This document shows, one piece after another, positions 1 to 5,868 of a stretch of DNA of 7,285 bases; the first letter of the stretch is position 1; every line of letters starts with the position of its first letter. The position numbers and the translations under genes are program-made. Origin of the DNA: Desulfovibrio sp. (lineage in GTDB: Bacteria > Desulfobacterota > Desulfovibrionia > Desulfovibrionales > Desulfovibrionaceae). The notes under the pieces were generated by a model. It was not told where the DNA came from, searched no databases, and was given only the letters and a program-made list of their open reading frames with translations. The stretch spans positions 1-7,285 of the forward strand of contig VSMX01000116.1 of assembly GCA_009773975.1 (NCBI GenBank), written 5' to 3'.

Positions 1-1
1 A

Positions 2-85
2 TGCTATAGGGTCGCTGCTTCGCCAACGCCTCCTTTGGCGGCGCTCCCGCTGGATCGCGACTATTGCAGCTTGATGCGGCAATAA
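2..85 (+). CDS. Possible C-terminal tail of an upstream gene (partial)
   Basis: One plus-strand frame is open from the window edge to a TAA at 83-85. It would encode about 27 residues ending in DYCSLMRQ, with mostly G or C in the third codon position. A likely terminator follows about 58 nt later, as expected after the last gene of an upstream unit. Another frame is also open until a TGA at 72-74, so the reading frame is not secure. No family can be recognised from so short a piece, and the stretch may be non-coding. Confidence 0.25.
   Translation, partial: CYRVAASPTPPLAALPLDRDYCSLMRQ
62..84. repeat. Imperfect hairpin TATTGC / GCAATA
   Basis: TATTGC (62-67) and GCAATA (79-84) are perfect inverted repeats. 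After an A-G mismatch two more pairs can form (69-70 with 76-77), leaving a 5-nt loop. No T-run follows on either strand, so it is not a standard terminator. It may be a stabilising 3' structure of the upstream transcript or simply chance. Confidence 0.3.
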
Positions 86-142
86 CTTCCGTAATTCCGT
101 TTCCCTTTTGCGATTCCGGGATGGCGGAATACGACAGGTTCC

Positions 143-171
143 GGCGAATTCAAAAAACGGATTCGCCTTTT
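143..171 (+). terminator. Likely rho-independent terminator upstream of the operon
   Basis: GGCGAAT (143-149) pairs with ATTCGCC (161-167). One G-T wobble and one C-G pair extend the stem to nine pairs around a 7-nt A-rich loop. Four T residues follow directly (168-171), and another eight T lie at 185-192. The short first T-run makes it a moderate rather than strong terminator. It would insulate the operon starting at 232 from the gene to the left. Confidence 0.5.
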
Positions 172-199
172 GGCATCGGATAGGTTTTTTTTGTAAATT
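170..199 (+). promoter_or_regulatory. Candidate sigma-70-type promoter for the zinc-ribbon/purB/pyrE operon
   Basis: TTGGCA (170-175, five of six matches to the -35 consensus) is separated by 18 bp from TAAATT (194-199, four of six matches to the -10 consensus). The spacer carries a T-run. Transcription would start near 206, leaving a leader of about 25 nt before the first gene. The -35 overlaps the T-run of the preceding terminator. The match is modest and inferred by eye. Confidence 0.35.
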
Positions 200-231
200 C
201 TTAAACAAAACGCGATTACGCAAAGAAAACC

Positions 232-654
232 ATGCCTATTTATGAATATCAATGTCCGAAATGCGGACGCATTTTCGAGGAATGGGTAAAATCCTCGGAA
301 GCGCACAAGGAAGAACCTTGCCCGGAATGTGGCGCACCATCTCCCCGCATCATGTCCAGAACATCCTTTGTTCTCAAGGGTGATGGCTGGTATGTTAGCG
401 ATTACGGCTACCGCAAGGGCATAACCGATGATGGAGGGGCGGGGGCCGAGGCTCCCGTTCCGGCAACGCCTGTAACGCCAGCGGCCCAGGGCGAAAAAAG
501 TGTTTCCACGCTCGAAAACGCGCCCAAAAAATCCGCGGCCAGGGCGGAAGGCGCTGAAAAAGCGTCTTCTGAAAGGTCTTCTTCCAAAAAGGAAGCTTCC
601 GCCATGGATGCGCCAAAAAGCGCCAAAACAACATCAAATAAAGGCGCCTCATGA
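232..654 (+). CDS. FmdB-family zinc-ribbon protein with a low-complexity tail
   Basis: This 140-residue protein opens with MPIYEYQCPKCG, the hallmark start of the FmdB/CxxC regulatory-type zinc-ribbon family, which fixes the start codon. Two CxxC pairs (Cys8/Cys11 and Cys30/Cys33) should bind one zinc ion. A conserved-looking segment, SFVLKGDGWY, lies at about residues 45-54. Family members are usually 70-110 residues and their molecular role is poorly known; the name comes from a proposed regulator of formamidase/amidase genes. From about residue 70 the chain is a disordered tail rich in Ala, Ser, Lys, Glu and Pro, much longer than the zinc-binding core. The ribosome binding site is weak (AAAG just upstream). 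Its stop overlaps the purB start by four bases, so the two are probably translated together. A direct functional link to purine synthesis is not shown. Confidence 0.9.
   Translation: MPIYEYQCPKCGRIFEEWVKSSEAHKEEPCPECGAPSPRIMSRTSFVLKGDGWYVSDYGYRKGITDDGGAGAEAPVPATPVTPAAQGEKSVSTLENAPKKSAARAEGAEKASSERSSSKKEASAMDAPKSAKTTSNKGAS
641..644 (+). promoter_or_regulatory. Ribosome binding site of purB
   Basis: AAGG lies inside the last codons of the zinc-ribbon gene, six bases before the purB ATG at 651. It supports this start and independent re-initiation at the ATGA junction. Confidence 0.55.
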
Positions 655-1967
655 TTGCCCGTTACACAAGGCCCCGCATGGGGCAGGTCTGGACCGAGGA
701 AAACAGGTATCGCGCCTGGCTTGAGGTAGAACTCGCCATTTGCGAGGCAAGGGCAGGCGAAGGAGAAATTCCTTCCAGCGCAATGGAGGAAATCAGGTCA
801 AAGGCAGCCATTGACGTTGACAGGATTTTGGCCATCGAGGAAACTACCCGGCATGATGTCATAGCCTTCCTGACTTCCCTGGAAGAAAAGATAGGGCCGT
901 CATCGCGCTATATTCACAAGGGCTGCACTTCAAGCGACATTGTGGATACAGCCAATGCCCTGTTGGTTCAGCAAGCCGGAAAAATCATCCTCGAAGATCT
1001 GGAAGAATTTTTGCATAGCCTCGGGAAGCTGGCAAAAAAATATAAGGGAGCGCTCTGCATGGGCCGCACTCATGGCGTCCATGCCGAACCAACAAGCTTT
1101 GGCTTGAAAATGGCCGGCTTTTACGCCGAATTCGTCCGGCACCGCAAACGCGTACGAGATGCGCTTGAAGGCATGCGGGTGGGCAAGATATCCGGCGCGG
1201 TCGGTACCTATGCCTTTATTACACCCAGGCTGGAAAATGCGGCCCTGCATATTCTTGGCCTGGCCGTTGATCCACATTCCACGCAAATTGTACAGCGCGA
1301 CAGGTACTCCCAATTTTTTACGGCGCTGGCCATCATGGGCGGCGGAATCGAACGGCTTTCGCTTGAACTCAGGCACTTGCAGAGAACAGAGGTTCTTGAA
1401 GCGGAAGAAGGATTTTCCAAAGGACAAAAGGGCTCATCGGCGATGCCCCACAAAAAGAATCCGATTTCAGCGGAGAATCTGTGCGGAATATCCCGCCTGC
1501 TGCGTGGCAATGCTCTGGCCGCGATGGAAGACCAGGCCCTCTGGCATGAACGGGATATCAGTCATTCTTCGGTTGAACGGGTCATCATGCCCGATTCCAC
1601 CATTCTTGCGGATTATGCGCTCGCGAGGCTGAAGGGAATATTGGATCGCCTGGTAGTGCATCCTGACCAGATGCTCAAAAATATGGAATTGAGCTTCGGC
1701 CTTTATTTTTCACAGCGTGTGCTGACTGCCTTGCTTGAAGCGGGCATGGAAAGGCAAAAGGCCTATGAAACCGTTCAGGCTCTCGCCATGCGCAGTTGGC
1801 GCGACCATATACAGTTTCCGCAGCTTGTCGCGAAAGATGAAAATATTGCCAAAATGCTGGGCAAGGAAAAGCTTGGGGAGCTTTTCGACCCGTCAGCGTA
1901 TCTGGCTAGTGAAGATACGATTTTCGAGCGTGTTTTCGCGCCGGAAGCGGGTGATTGTCCTGAATAA
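651..1967 (+). CDS. purB: Adenylosuccinate lyase
   Basis: This cytoplasmic enzyme of the fumarase/aspartase superfamily releases fumarate twice in purine synthesis: from SAICAR to give AICAR, and from adenylosuccinate to give AMP. At 438 residues it matches the shorter Bacillus-type enzyme rather than the roughly 456-residue E. coli type. The superfamily signature GSSAMPHKKNP sits at residues 261-271, with Ser262/Ser263 in the mobile catalytic loop and Lys268 following. Other expected active-site residues are His68 (in TTRHDV), His89, the TSSD motif at 93-96, His141 (in GRTHGVHAEP) and Glu275. These positions coincide with the numbering I recall for the B. subtilis enzyme. The N-terminal MIARYTRPRMGQVW is typical. 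Nothing is missing, so it should be active as a tetramer built from shared active sites. It is coupled by ATGA to the gene before and is followed 18 nt later by pyrE in the same frame. Confidence 0.97.
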   Translation: MIARYTRPRMGQVWTEENRYRAWLEVELAICEARAGEGEIPSSAMEEIRSKAAIDVDRILAIEETTRHDVIAFLTSLEEKIGPSSRYIHKGCTSSDIVDTANALLVQQAGKIILEDLEEFLHSLGKLAKKYKGALCMGRTHGVHAEPTSFGLKMAGFYAEFVRHRKRVRDALEGMRVGKISGAVGTYAFITPRLENAALHILGLAVDPHSTQIVQRDRYSQFFTALAIMGGGIERLSLELRHLQRTEVLEAEEGFSKGQKGSSAMPHKKNPISAENLCGISRLLRGNALAAMEDQALWHERDISHSSVERVIMPDSTILADYALARLKGILDRLVVHPDQMLKNMELSFGLYFSQRVLTALLEAGMERQKAYETVQALAMRSWRDHIQFPQLVAKDENIAKMLGKEKLGELFDPSAYLASEDTIFERVFAPEAGDCPE

Positions 1968-1985
1968 ACCAGGTCCGGGGGCAGC

Positions 1986-2543
1986 ATGGATCTCAAGAAA
2001 AGACTGGCCAGACTTCTATTGGCCAAATCATACAAGGAAGGGGACTTCGTTCTGGCATCCGGCCGCAGGAGCGATTATTATTTCGATTGCCGCGTAACCG
2101 CGCTCTCCGCGGAAGGCTCCTGGCTTATTGGCAAGCTTTTCAATGAAATTCTGGCCCAGCTGGCCATCAAGGGCGTTGGCGGCATGAGCCTTGGCGCAGA
2201 TCCCCTTGTTTCGGCAACCACTGTAATTTCCTGGGAACTTGGCCGTCCGCTGCACGGACTTCTGGTTCGCAAACAGGCCAAGGATCACGGCACGGCCCAA
2301 TTTGTCGAAGGCCTGGGCAATTTCGACCAGGGCGACAACGTGGCCATGCTGGAAGACGTTGTAACAACAGGCGGTTCATTGCTTCTGGCCTGTAACCGTG
2401 TCCGGGATTGTGGCCTGAAAATTGGAGCCTGTTGCGCCATTCTTGACCGGGAGGAAGGCGGCCGCGAGGCCCTGGCCAAGGCAGGTTACAATTTGCTTTC
2501 TCTATTTACCCGCAAGGATTTGCTTGAGCTTGGGCGTAGTTAG
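1986..2543 (+). CDS. pyrE: Orotate phosphoribosyltransferase
   Basis: PyrE joins orotate to PRPP to make orotidine 5'-monophosphate, the fifth step of UMP synthesis, in the cytoplasm as a dimer. The type I phosphoribosyltransferase signature is clear: MLEDVVTTGGS at residues 121-131 contains the acidic pair Glu123-Asp124 and the TTGG phosphate loop. The catalytic loop RKQAKDHG (95-102) provides the lysine and histidine side chains that contact PRPP. The orotate-side segment SGRRSDYYFDCR lies at 25-36. The chain is 185 residues, somewhat shorter than the roughly 213 of E. coli, but no core motif is lost. The first ATG after the purB stop is used; upstream in the same frame there is only the purB stop. 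Its ribosome binding site is unclear (a G-run at 1977-1981, four bases away), so it may rely on coupling to purB. Confidence 0.95.
   Translation: MDLKKRLARLLLAKSYKEGDFVLASGRRSDYYFDCRVTALSAEGSWLIGKLFNEILAQLAIKGVGGMSLGADPLVSATTVISWELGRPLHGLLVRKQAKDHGTAQFVEGLGNFDQGDNVAMLEDVVTTGGSLLLACNRVRDCGLKIGACCAILDREEGGREALAKAGYNLLSLFTRKDLLELGRS
2514..2518 (+). promoter_or_regulatory. Ribosome binding site deciding a TTG start for the transpeptidase gene
   Basis: AAGGA lies within the 3' end of pyrE, five bases before TTG at 2524 and eleven before TTG at 2530. No in-frame ATG or GTG lies near the predicted signal peptide; the nearby ATG at 2549 is in another frame. This makes TTG 2524 the best start, with TTG 2530 as second choice. 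Confidence 0.5.
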
Positions 2544-4713
2544 AATTGATGCCTTTCGGCGCTTTGGGGGCCTGATTTTGGCCTTTTCCGCGGCCTTTTG
2601 CCTGGTCTGGCCATTTTGCGCCAGTGCGGAAAACTGGCAGGCGCGCATTTATGAAGAAGGCTCTCCCCAAAGACTGGTGGGCGTCGATAAAAAGAGCGGC
2701 ACCTTTTTCTATTTTGAGAAAAAAAGTCCCCTCAAGGCCCGTTTTTCCTATCCCTGCGTTACCGGCCAACTGGCTGGCGACAAGCAGCAGGTAAACGACC
2801 TGCGCACTCCCGAGGGAATTTATTTTGTTGAGTACAAAATTGCCAGCGGACTGGATTTTCGTGAATACGGCGGCATTGCCTATACATTGAATTATCCCAA
2901 TCCTGTGGACAGGCTGCGCGGCAAAACCGGCCACGGCATCTGGATTCATAGCAAGGGTTTCGAGCTTGTCCCCACAAAGGGTTGTGTGGCTATTGGCTTA
3001 AGGGATATTGCCGAGGTTGGACCAAATCTTTTGCCGGGCACGGCCGTTGTGCTGGCCTGGGAACTGGATCGGAAACAGGCTGCCAAAAACGACACGGCAA
3101 AGCTTCTGACCCGGCAGATGCACGACTGGAGCGCAGCCTGGGCAGCAAGGTCGAAGAAGCTTTTTGATTTTTACGACAAGGATTCCTATTCGAAGGCCAC
3201 CGAAAATTTTGACGCGTTTCGGCAGAACAAGGAAAGGCTTTTCAAAATCCTCAATTTCATCAAAATTTACAATCGCGAAATCCATGTTCTGGAAGGACCG
3301 GGCTATTGGGTAACCTGGACAGAACAATTCTATACCGCTTCCAATCTGTCCACAGAAGGCATACGCAGGCTTTATTGGCAAAAGGGTGAGGATAACAAAT
3401 TCCGCATTGTGGGCATGGAATGGACGCCGCGCGATGTGGGGATGCGCGCCGATTTCCTGCAGGGGCGACTTGTGGCCGAAAATATTCCCAATTTGGCAAG
3501 CGACGCGGCGAGCGAAAAGCCGATTGCACCCAGGCTTGATATGCCAGAAATGGCCGGCGATGCTGCTGTTCCGGCGCCAATAGAAGCAAAGGGCATGCAG
3601 GCTGCCCTGCAAGTGCCGGGGCAGGCTGTGCCTGCCCGGGACAAGACGGATGCCTTGTCCGCAAAGCCTGATGTCCTGGTTCGCGAGAGCCAGGATGAGC
3701 AAAATCCGCCAGTCGTGCCACGCGCCTCTTTGCTGGAGATGGCAAAAAATTTGCTCATGGCCATAAGCGAACCGCTTATTCCAAAACGTCCTGCGGAAAT
3801 TGAAGAGCCAGCCGAATTTATCTGGGGCAAGGGTCCGAGCATTGGCAATGAAGGCCGGAAAAAGGAAACCGCGCCGGAAAAGCCTGTGGAAAAAGATGAA
3901 AAGCCACGGGAAAAAATTGTTCCCGCTGTGCCCGATACGGAAAAGACCATGGATGCGGCGCGTATAGCCACGCTGAATGCGCTGGATAGCTGGAACAGGG
4001 CCTTTGCTGCCAGGGATCGCTCAATAGAGCAGTTCTATGATCGCAAAAATTACAATCGTGTCCTACGGGTGCCGCACGGCTTTTCCTTTGGCCAGGCAAT
4101 GATTGAATTGAGGCGCCACTATTCGCGTCCCTGGATACTGGTTATCAACCGGCCCTGGAAAATTACCGTGCGCGATGATGCGGTGGAGACAAGCTGCGAT
4201 CAGCTAGTTTCATCTCTCAACGGCATGGAACAGGGCGTGCGTAAATTATGGTGGAAGGATGACGGCAATGGAAAGATGAAAATTGTCGCCTCCAGTTTCC
4301 AACCGCGAGATGTTGGCTTGAGAGCCCATTTTCTTGAAACCATTAGCGGCGATATTTCCGCCATGCTTGAAGAGTGGCGCAAGGCCTGGCAGGCCGGGAA
4401 GGTGGATGATTACATTTCCCACTATACTTCCGATGCCGTGCAGCAGGGCAGGCAGGGCGCGCAAAATATCAGGCGCCAGAAAGAAGGGCTCTGGAGTCGC
4501 GTCAAGCCCGTGACCGTTGCGCTTTCGGGAGTGCGCCTGACGTTGGACAAGCAGGGCGTTCGCGCGGATATGAGCCAGTTCTACAAGGATTCCGTTGGCA
4601 GAAGCGACAAGGGCATCAAGACTCTTGTCCTGCATTTTGACGGCAAAAAATGGCGCATCGCTCGTGAAGACTGGGTTGCGAACAATCAACAGGCAAGGCT
4701 GGCTATCCCCTGA
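2524..4713 (+). CDS. Secreted L,D-transpeptidase (YkuD) family protein, Csd6-like, with three NTF2-like repeats
   Basis: Numbering is from the TTG at 2524 (729 residues). Residues 1-35 look like a Sec signal peptide: Arg12-Arg13, a hydrophobic stretch at 14-31 and a cleavage-type ASA before Glu36. Residues 36 to about 185 form a YkuD-type catalytic domain, with GHGIWIHSKG (His137 and His142) and the nucleophile motif TKGCVAI (Cys154). Three related NTF2-like segments follow at about 194-320, 483-608 and 609-729; the first and second are separated by a Pro/Ala/Glu/Lys-rich linker (326-482). In H. pylori Csd6 and C. jejuni Pgp2, a YkuD domain plus a single NTF2-like domain acts as an L,D-carboxypeptidase that trims muropeptides and sets cell shape. 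By analogy this enzyme acts on periplasmic peptidoglycan; whether it trims or cross-links cannot be told. The start overlaps pyrE by 20 nt. A longer start at TTG 2422 would place a non-signal-like stretch ahead and is less likely. Confidence 0.85.
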   Translation: MSLGVVRIDAFRRFGGLILAFSAAFCLVWPFCASAENWQARIYEEGSPQRLVGVDKKSGTFFYFEKKSPLKARFSYPCVTGQLAGDKQQVNDLRTPEGIYFVEYKIASGLDFREYGGIAYTLNYPNPVDRLRGKTGHGIWIHSKGFELVPTKGCVAIGLRDIAEVGPNLLPGTAVVLAWELDRKQAAKNDTAKLLTRQMHDWSAAWAARSKKLFDFYDKDSYSKATENFDAFRQNKERLFKILNFIKIYNREIHVLEGPGYWVTWTEQFYTASNLSTEGIRRLYWQKGEDNKFRIVGMEWTPRDVGMRADFLQGRLVAENIPNLASDAASEKPIAPRLDMPEMAGDAAVPAPIEAKGMQAALQVPGQAVPARDKTDALSAKPDVLVRESQDEQNPPVVPRASLLEMAKNLLMAISEPLIPKRPAEIEEPAEFIWGKGPSIGNEGRKKETAPEKPVEKDEKPREKIVPAVPDTEKTMDAARIATLNALDSWNRAFAARDRSIEQFYDRKNYNRVLRVPHGFSFGQAMIELRRHYSRPWILVINRPWKITVRDDAVETSCDQLVSSLNGMEQGVRKLWWKDDGNGKMKIVASSFQPRDVGLRAHFLETISGDISAMLEEWRKAWQAGKVDDYISHYTSDAVQQGRQGAQNIRRQKEGLWSRVKPVTVALSGVRLTLDKQGVRADMSQFYKDSVGRSDKGIKTLVLHFDGKKWRIAREDWVANNQQARLAIP

Positions 4714-5444
4714 TGCGTTATCGTGAGCAGCTGGGCATTATCCTTATGCGGGACAAGGGACCCCGCCACAGCTATCACATGCGGATGAGCCACTTTATCG
4801 CGCTGCTGGTTTTTTTTGCGAGTATGCCGGCGCTTTGCGCCATTCTTGCCTGGCAATGCGCGGAACTCTGGGATCAGAACAAGGTGCTTCGCGCCAATGT
4901 GGGGCGCTTCGAGGCAGATGCCCAGCTTGCCCAGGCCAGGGCTGAGCGCCTTGCCTATCTTGAGGAATTGCTCAACCAGGCTTCCGTGCCGGCCAGGGAC
5001 ATAATTTTGCGGCGGCTTGCCTCCGGCAACGCCCCGCCGCAGGAAGTTGCCCCGGAAACAGCTGAGCCCAATTTGCATGAGGAGGGCCCGGGCCATGAAG
5101 AATTTACCGTTCTGGACAATGGCCGGGTCAAGATAAGCAATGTTCAGGTCAAGAGAGTTGGCAGCAATGGACTGCGCATAGGCCTTGATTTGCGCAATCC
5201 CGATAATGAAAAGATGCTGGCCGGCGAAATTTCCGTCACCTTGCTAACTGCTGACGGCCAAAAAATCCCCCTCATTTTTGATCCCCTGGAATCGGGATCT
5301 TTCAGGATAAACCGTTTCAAAAGAGCCACGATGATTTCCCATCCCGGCAGAAATATCAGCCTGGGCAATAGCCAGGTAATTGTTGAAGTAAAAGATGCCG
5401 AGGATACGCCGCTTTATAGAAATGTTTATGCCGTTCAGCAATAA
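4713..5444 (+). CDS. Single-pass membrane protein of unknown function
   Basis: I do not recognise a family. The 243-residue chain has a basic N-terminal segment (residues 1-25, rich in Arg and His), one strongly hydrophobic membrane span at about 26-48, and a charged helical stretch with coiled-coil character at about 49-90. A Pro/Glu-rich linker runs from about 95 to 127. A C-terminal region (about 128-243) alternates hydrophobic and polar residues as in a beta-sandwich. The expected topology is N-terminus in the cytoplasm and the rest in the periplasm. The N-terminal layout recalls anchors of M23 endopeptidases, but no LytM zinc-ligand motif is present. The ATG overlaps the transpeptidase stop by one base (TGATG) and lacks a well-placed ribosome binding site, so translation is probably coupled. 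This suggests a partner in envelope work. An internal ATG at 4746 is an alternative start. Confidence 0.8.
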   Translation: MRYREQLGIILMRDKGPRHSYHMRMSHFIALLVFFASMPALCAILAWQCAELWDQNKVLRANVGRFEADAQLAQARAERLAYLEELLNQASVPARDIILRRLASGNAPPQEVAPETAEPNLHEEGPGHEEFTVLDNGRVKISNVQVKRVGSNGLRIGLDLRNPDNEKMLAGEISVTLLTADGQKIPLIFDPLESGSFRINRFKRATMISHPGRNISLGNSQVIVEVKDAEDTPLYRNVYAVQQ

Positions 5445-5458
5445 CAAGCTGTTTCCAT

Positions 5459-5680
5459 TTACCTGTATTTCAAAAACCAAATTCCGTAGGCAGCCAGAAT
5501 CGCGCCCACGCCAAGGGACAAATCCCTGTCCCCTATCGCGCCGGCCACAACCATAATCAGGCCAGACAACAGCAGGTGTTTGCCATTCATAAAAAGCGCC
5601 AGCAATTGGCAAAACAGCCCTGCCACCGCCAGGGCGGGAAAAAGCCAGGGGCAAATGCCATCGGGAACTTGATAGATCAT
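5459..5680 (-). CDS. Small integral membrane protein (73 residues)
   Basis: The predicted protein is almost entirely hydrophobic, with three probable membrane spans at about residues 11-31, 34-50 and 52-71, short charged turns (GK at 33-34, DRD at 51-53) and a basic end KYR. I recognise no family. A good ribosome binding site (GGAAG at 5689-5693 on this strand) sits eight bases before the ATG, and the composition is typical of a real membrane protein, so I consider it a gene rather than a chance frame. It converges on the preceding plus-strand gene with only 14 bp between the stops and no visible terminator. It diverges from hslU across a 188-bp spacer holding an inverted repeat, so the two could share a regulator. 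Confidence 0.65.
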   Translation of the reverse strand: MIYQVPDGICPWLFPALAVAGLFCQLLALFMNGKHLLLSGLIMVVAGAIGDRDLSLGVGAILAAYGIWFLKYR

Positions 5681-5688
5681 TGCTGCTT

Positions 5689-5693
5689 CTTCC
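5689..5693 (-). promoter_or_regulatory. Ribosome binding site of the small membrane protein
   Basis: On the minus strand this reads GGAAG, eight bases before the ATG whose first base is 5680. It is the main support for the start and for the gene being real. Confidence 0.55.
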
Positions 5694-5720
5694 GTTCACA
5701 AAGGTATTCGCGACAAACTT

Positions 5721-5755
5721 TGACAATGCTCAAGATTTTACAAGAAACATTGTCA
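5721..5755. promoter_or_regulatory. Perfect inverted repeat TGACAATG-N19-CATTGTCA, candidate operator
   Basis: TGACAATG (5721-5728) and CATTGTCA (5748-5755) are exact reverse complements, about 27 bp centre to centre. The pair lies between two divergent genes. The right arm ends seven bases before the TATAAT box in front of hslU. The 19-bp gap contains TAAAAT on the minus strand, a possible -10 for the small membrane gene. It is not the CIRCE element (TTAGCACTC-N9-GAGTGCTAA). No known regulator can be assigned. Confidence 0.4.
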
Positions 5756-5768
5756 TCAAGGATATAAT
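5737..5768 (+). promoter_or_regulatory. Candidate promoter for hslU with a consensus -10 box
   Basis: TATAAT (5763-5768) is a perfect -10 hexamer. The best -35-like element, TTTACA (5737-5742), lies 20 bp away, longer than the usual 16-18, so the promoter may depend on an activator or be weak. I see no sigma-32-type pair (CTTGAAA and CCCCAT). Transcription would start near 5775, leaving a leader of about 94 nt. Confidence 0.5.
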
Positions 5769-5786
5769 GCTTATTTAACAAACCGA

Positions 5787-5860
5787 CCAGGATTTTTTTA
5801 TCCAGTCTGGCGTTTTCCAGGATTTTTCACATCCTGATTTTTTCCGGAAAATTACACAGG
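5787..5860 (+). promoter_or_regulatory. Structured 5' leader of hslU with mutually exclusive pairings
   Basis: CCAGGATTTTT occurs twice, at 5787-5797 and 5817-5827, exactly 30 bp apart, and each copy can start a hairpin. In the first, GGAT (5790-5793) pairs with ATCC (5800-5803). In the second, CAGGAT (5818-5823) pairs with ATCCTG (5831-5836) and is followed by A and six T, resembling a weak terminator. The CCTG at 5833-5836 is also complementary to CAGG at 5857-5860, the only ribosome-binding-like sequence before the hslU ATG. The palindrome TTTTCCGGAAAA (5840-5851) lies inside that second pairing. The leader could act as an attenuator or temperature-sensitive switch. This is inferred from base pairing seen by eye only. 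Confidence 0.4.
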
Positions 5861-5868
5861 TAGATTTT

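Noticed and set aside
21..40. CGCCAA / TTGGCG inverted repeat with an 8-nt loop
   Set aside because: It is not followed by a T-run and probably lies in the tail of an upstream gene; GC-rich 6-bp repeats of this kind arise by chance.
61..306. Minus-strand open frame of 81 codons over the first promoter region
   Set aside because: It overlaps the certain start of the zinc-ribbon gene and a terminator hairpin, with no ribosome binding site or motif noted.
930..1427. Minus-strand open frame of 165 codons opposite purB
   Set aside because: The plus-strand frame carries all adenylosuccinate lyase catalytic motifs here; the antisense frame shows none of its own.
2998..3702. Minus-strand open frame of 234 codons opposite the transpeptidase gene
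   Set aside because: It lies wholly antisense to a clear domain-bearing gene, has no recognisable motif, and its composition mirrors the coding strand; a shadow frame.
5244..5726. Minus-strand open frame of 160 codons spanning the end of the membrane-protein operon and the small membrane gene
   Set aside because: It overlaps two better-supported genes in other frames, has no family resemblance, and reads in a different frame from the 73-residue protein with the good ribosome binding site.
5735..5740. Minus-strand TAAAAT as a -10 box for the small membrane gene
   Set aside because: No acceptable -35 element lies 16-18 bp upstream on that strand, so it is mentioned only in relation to the inverted repeat.
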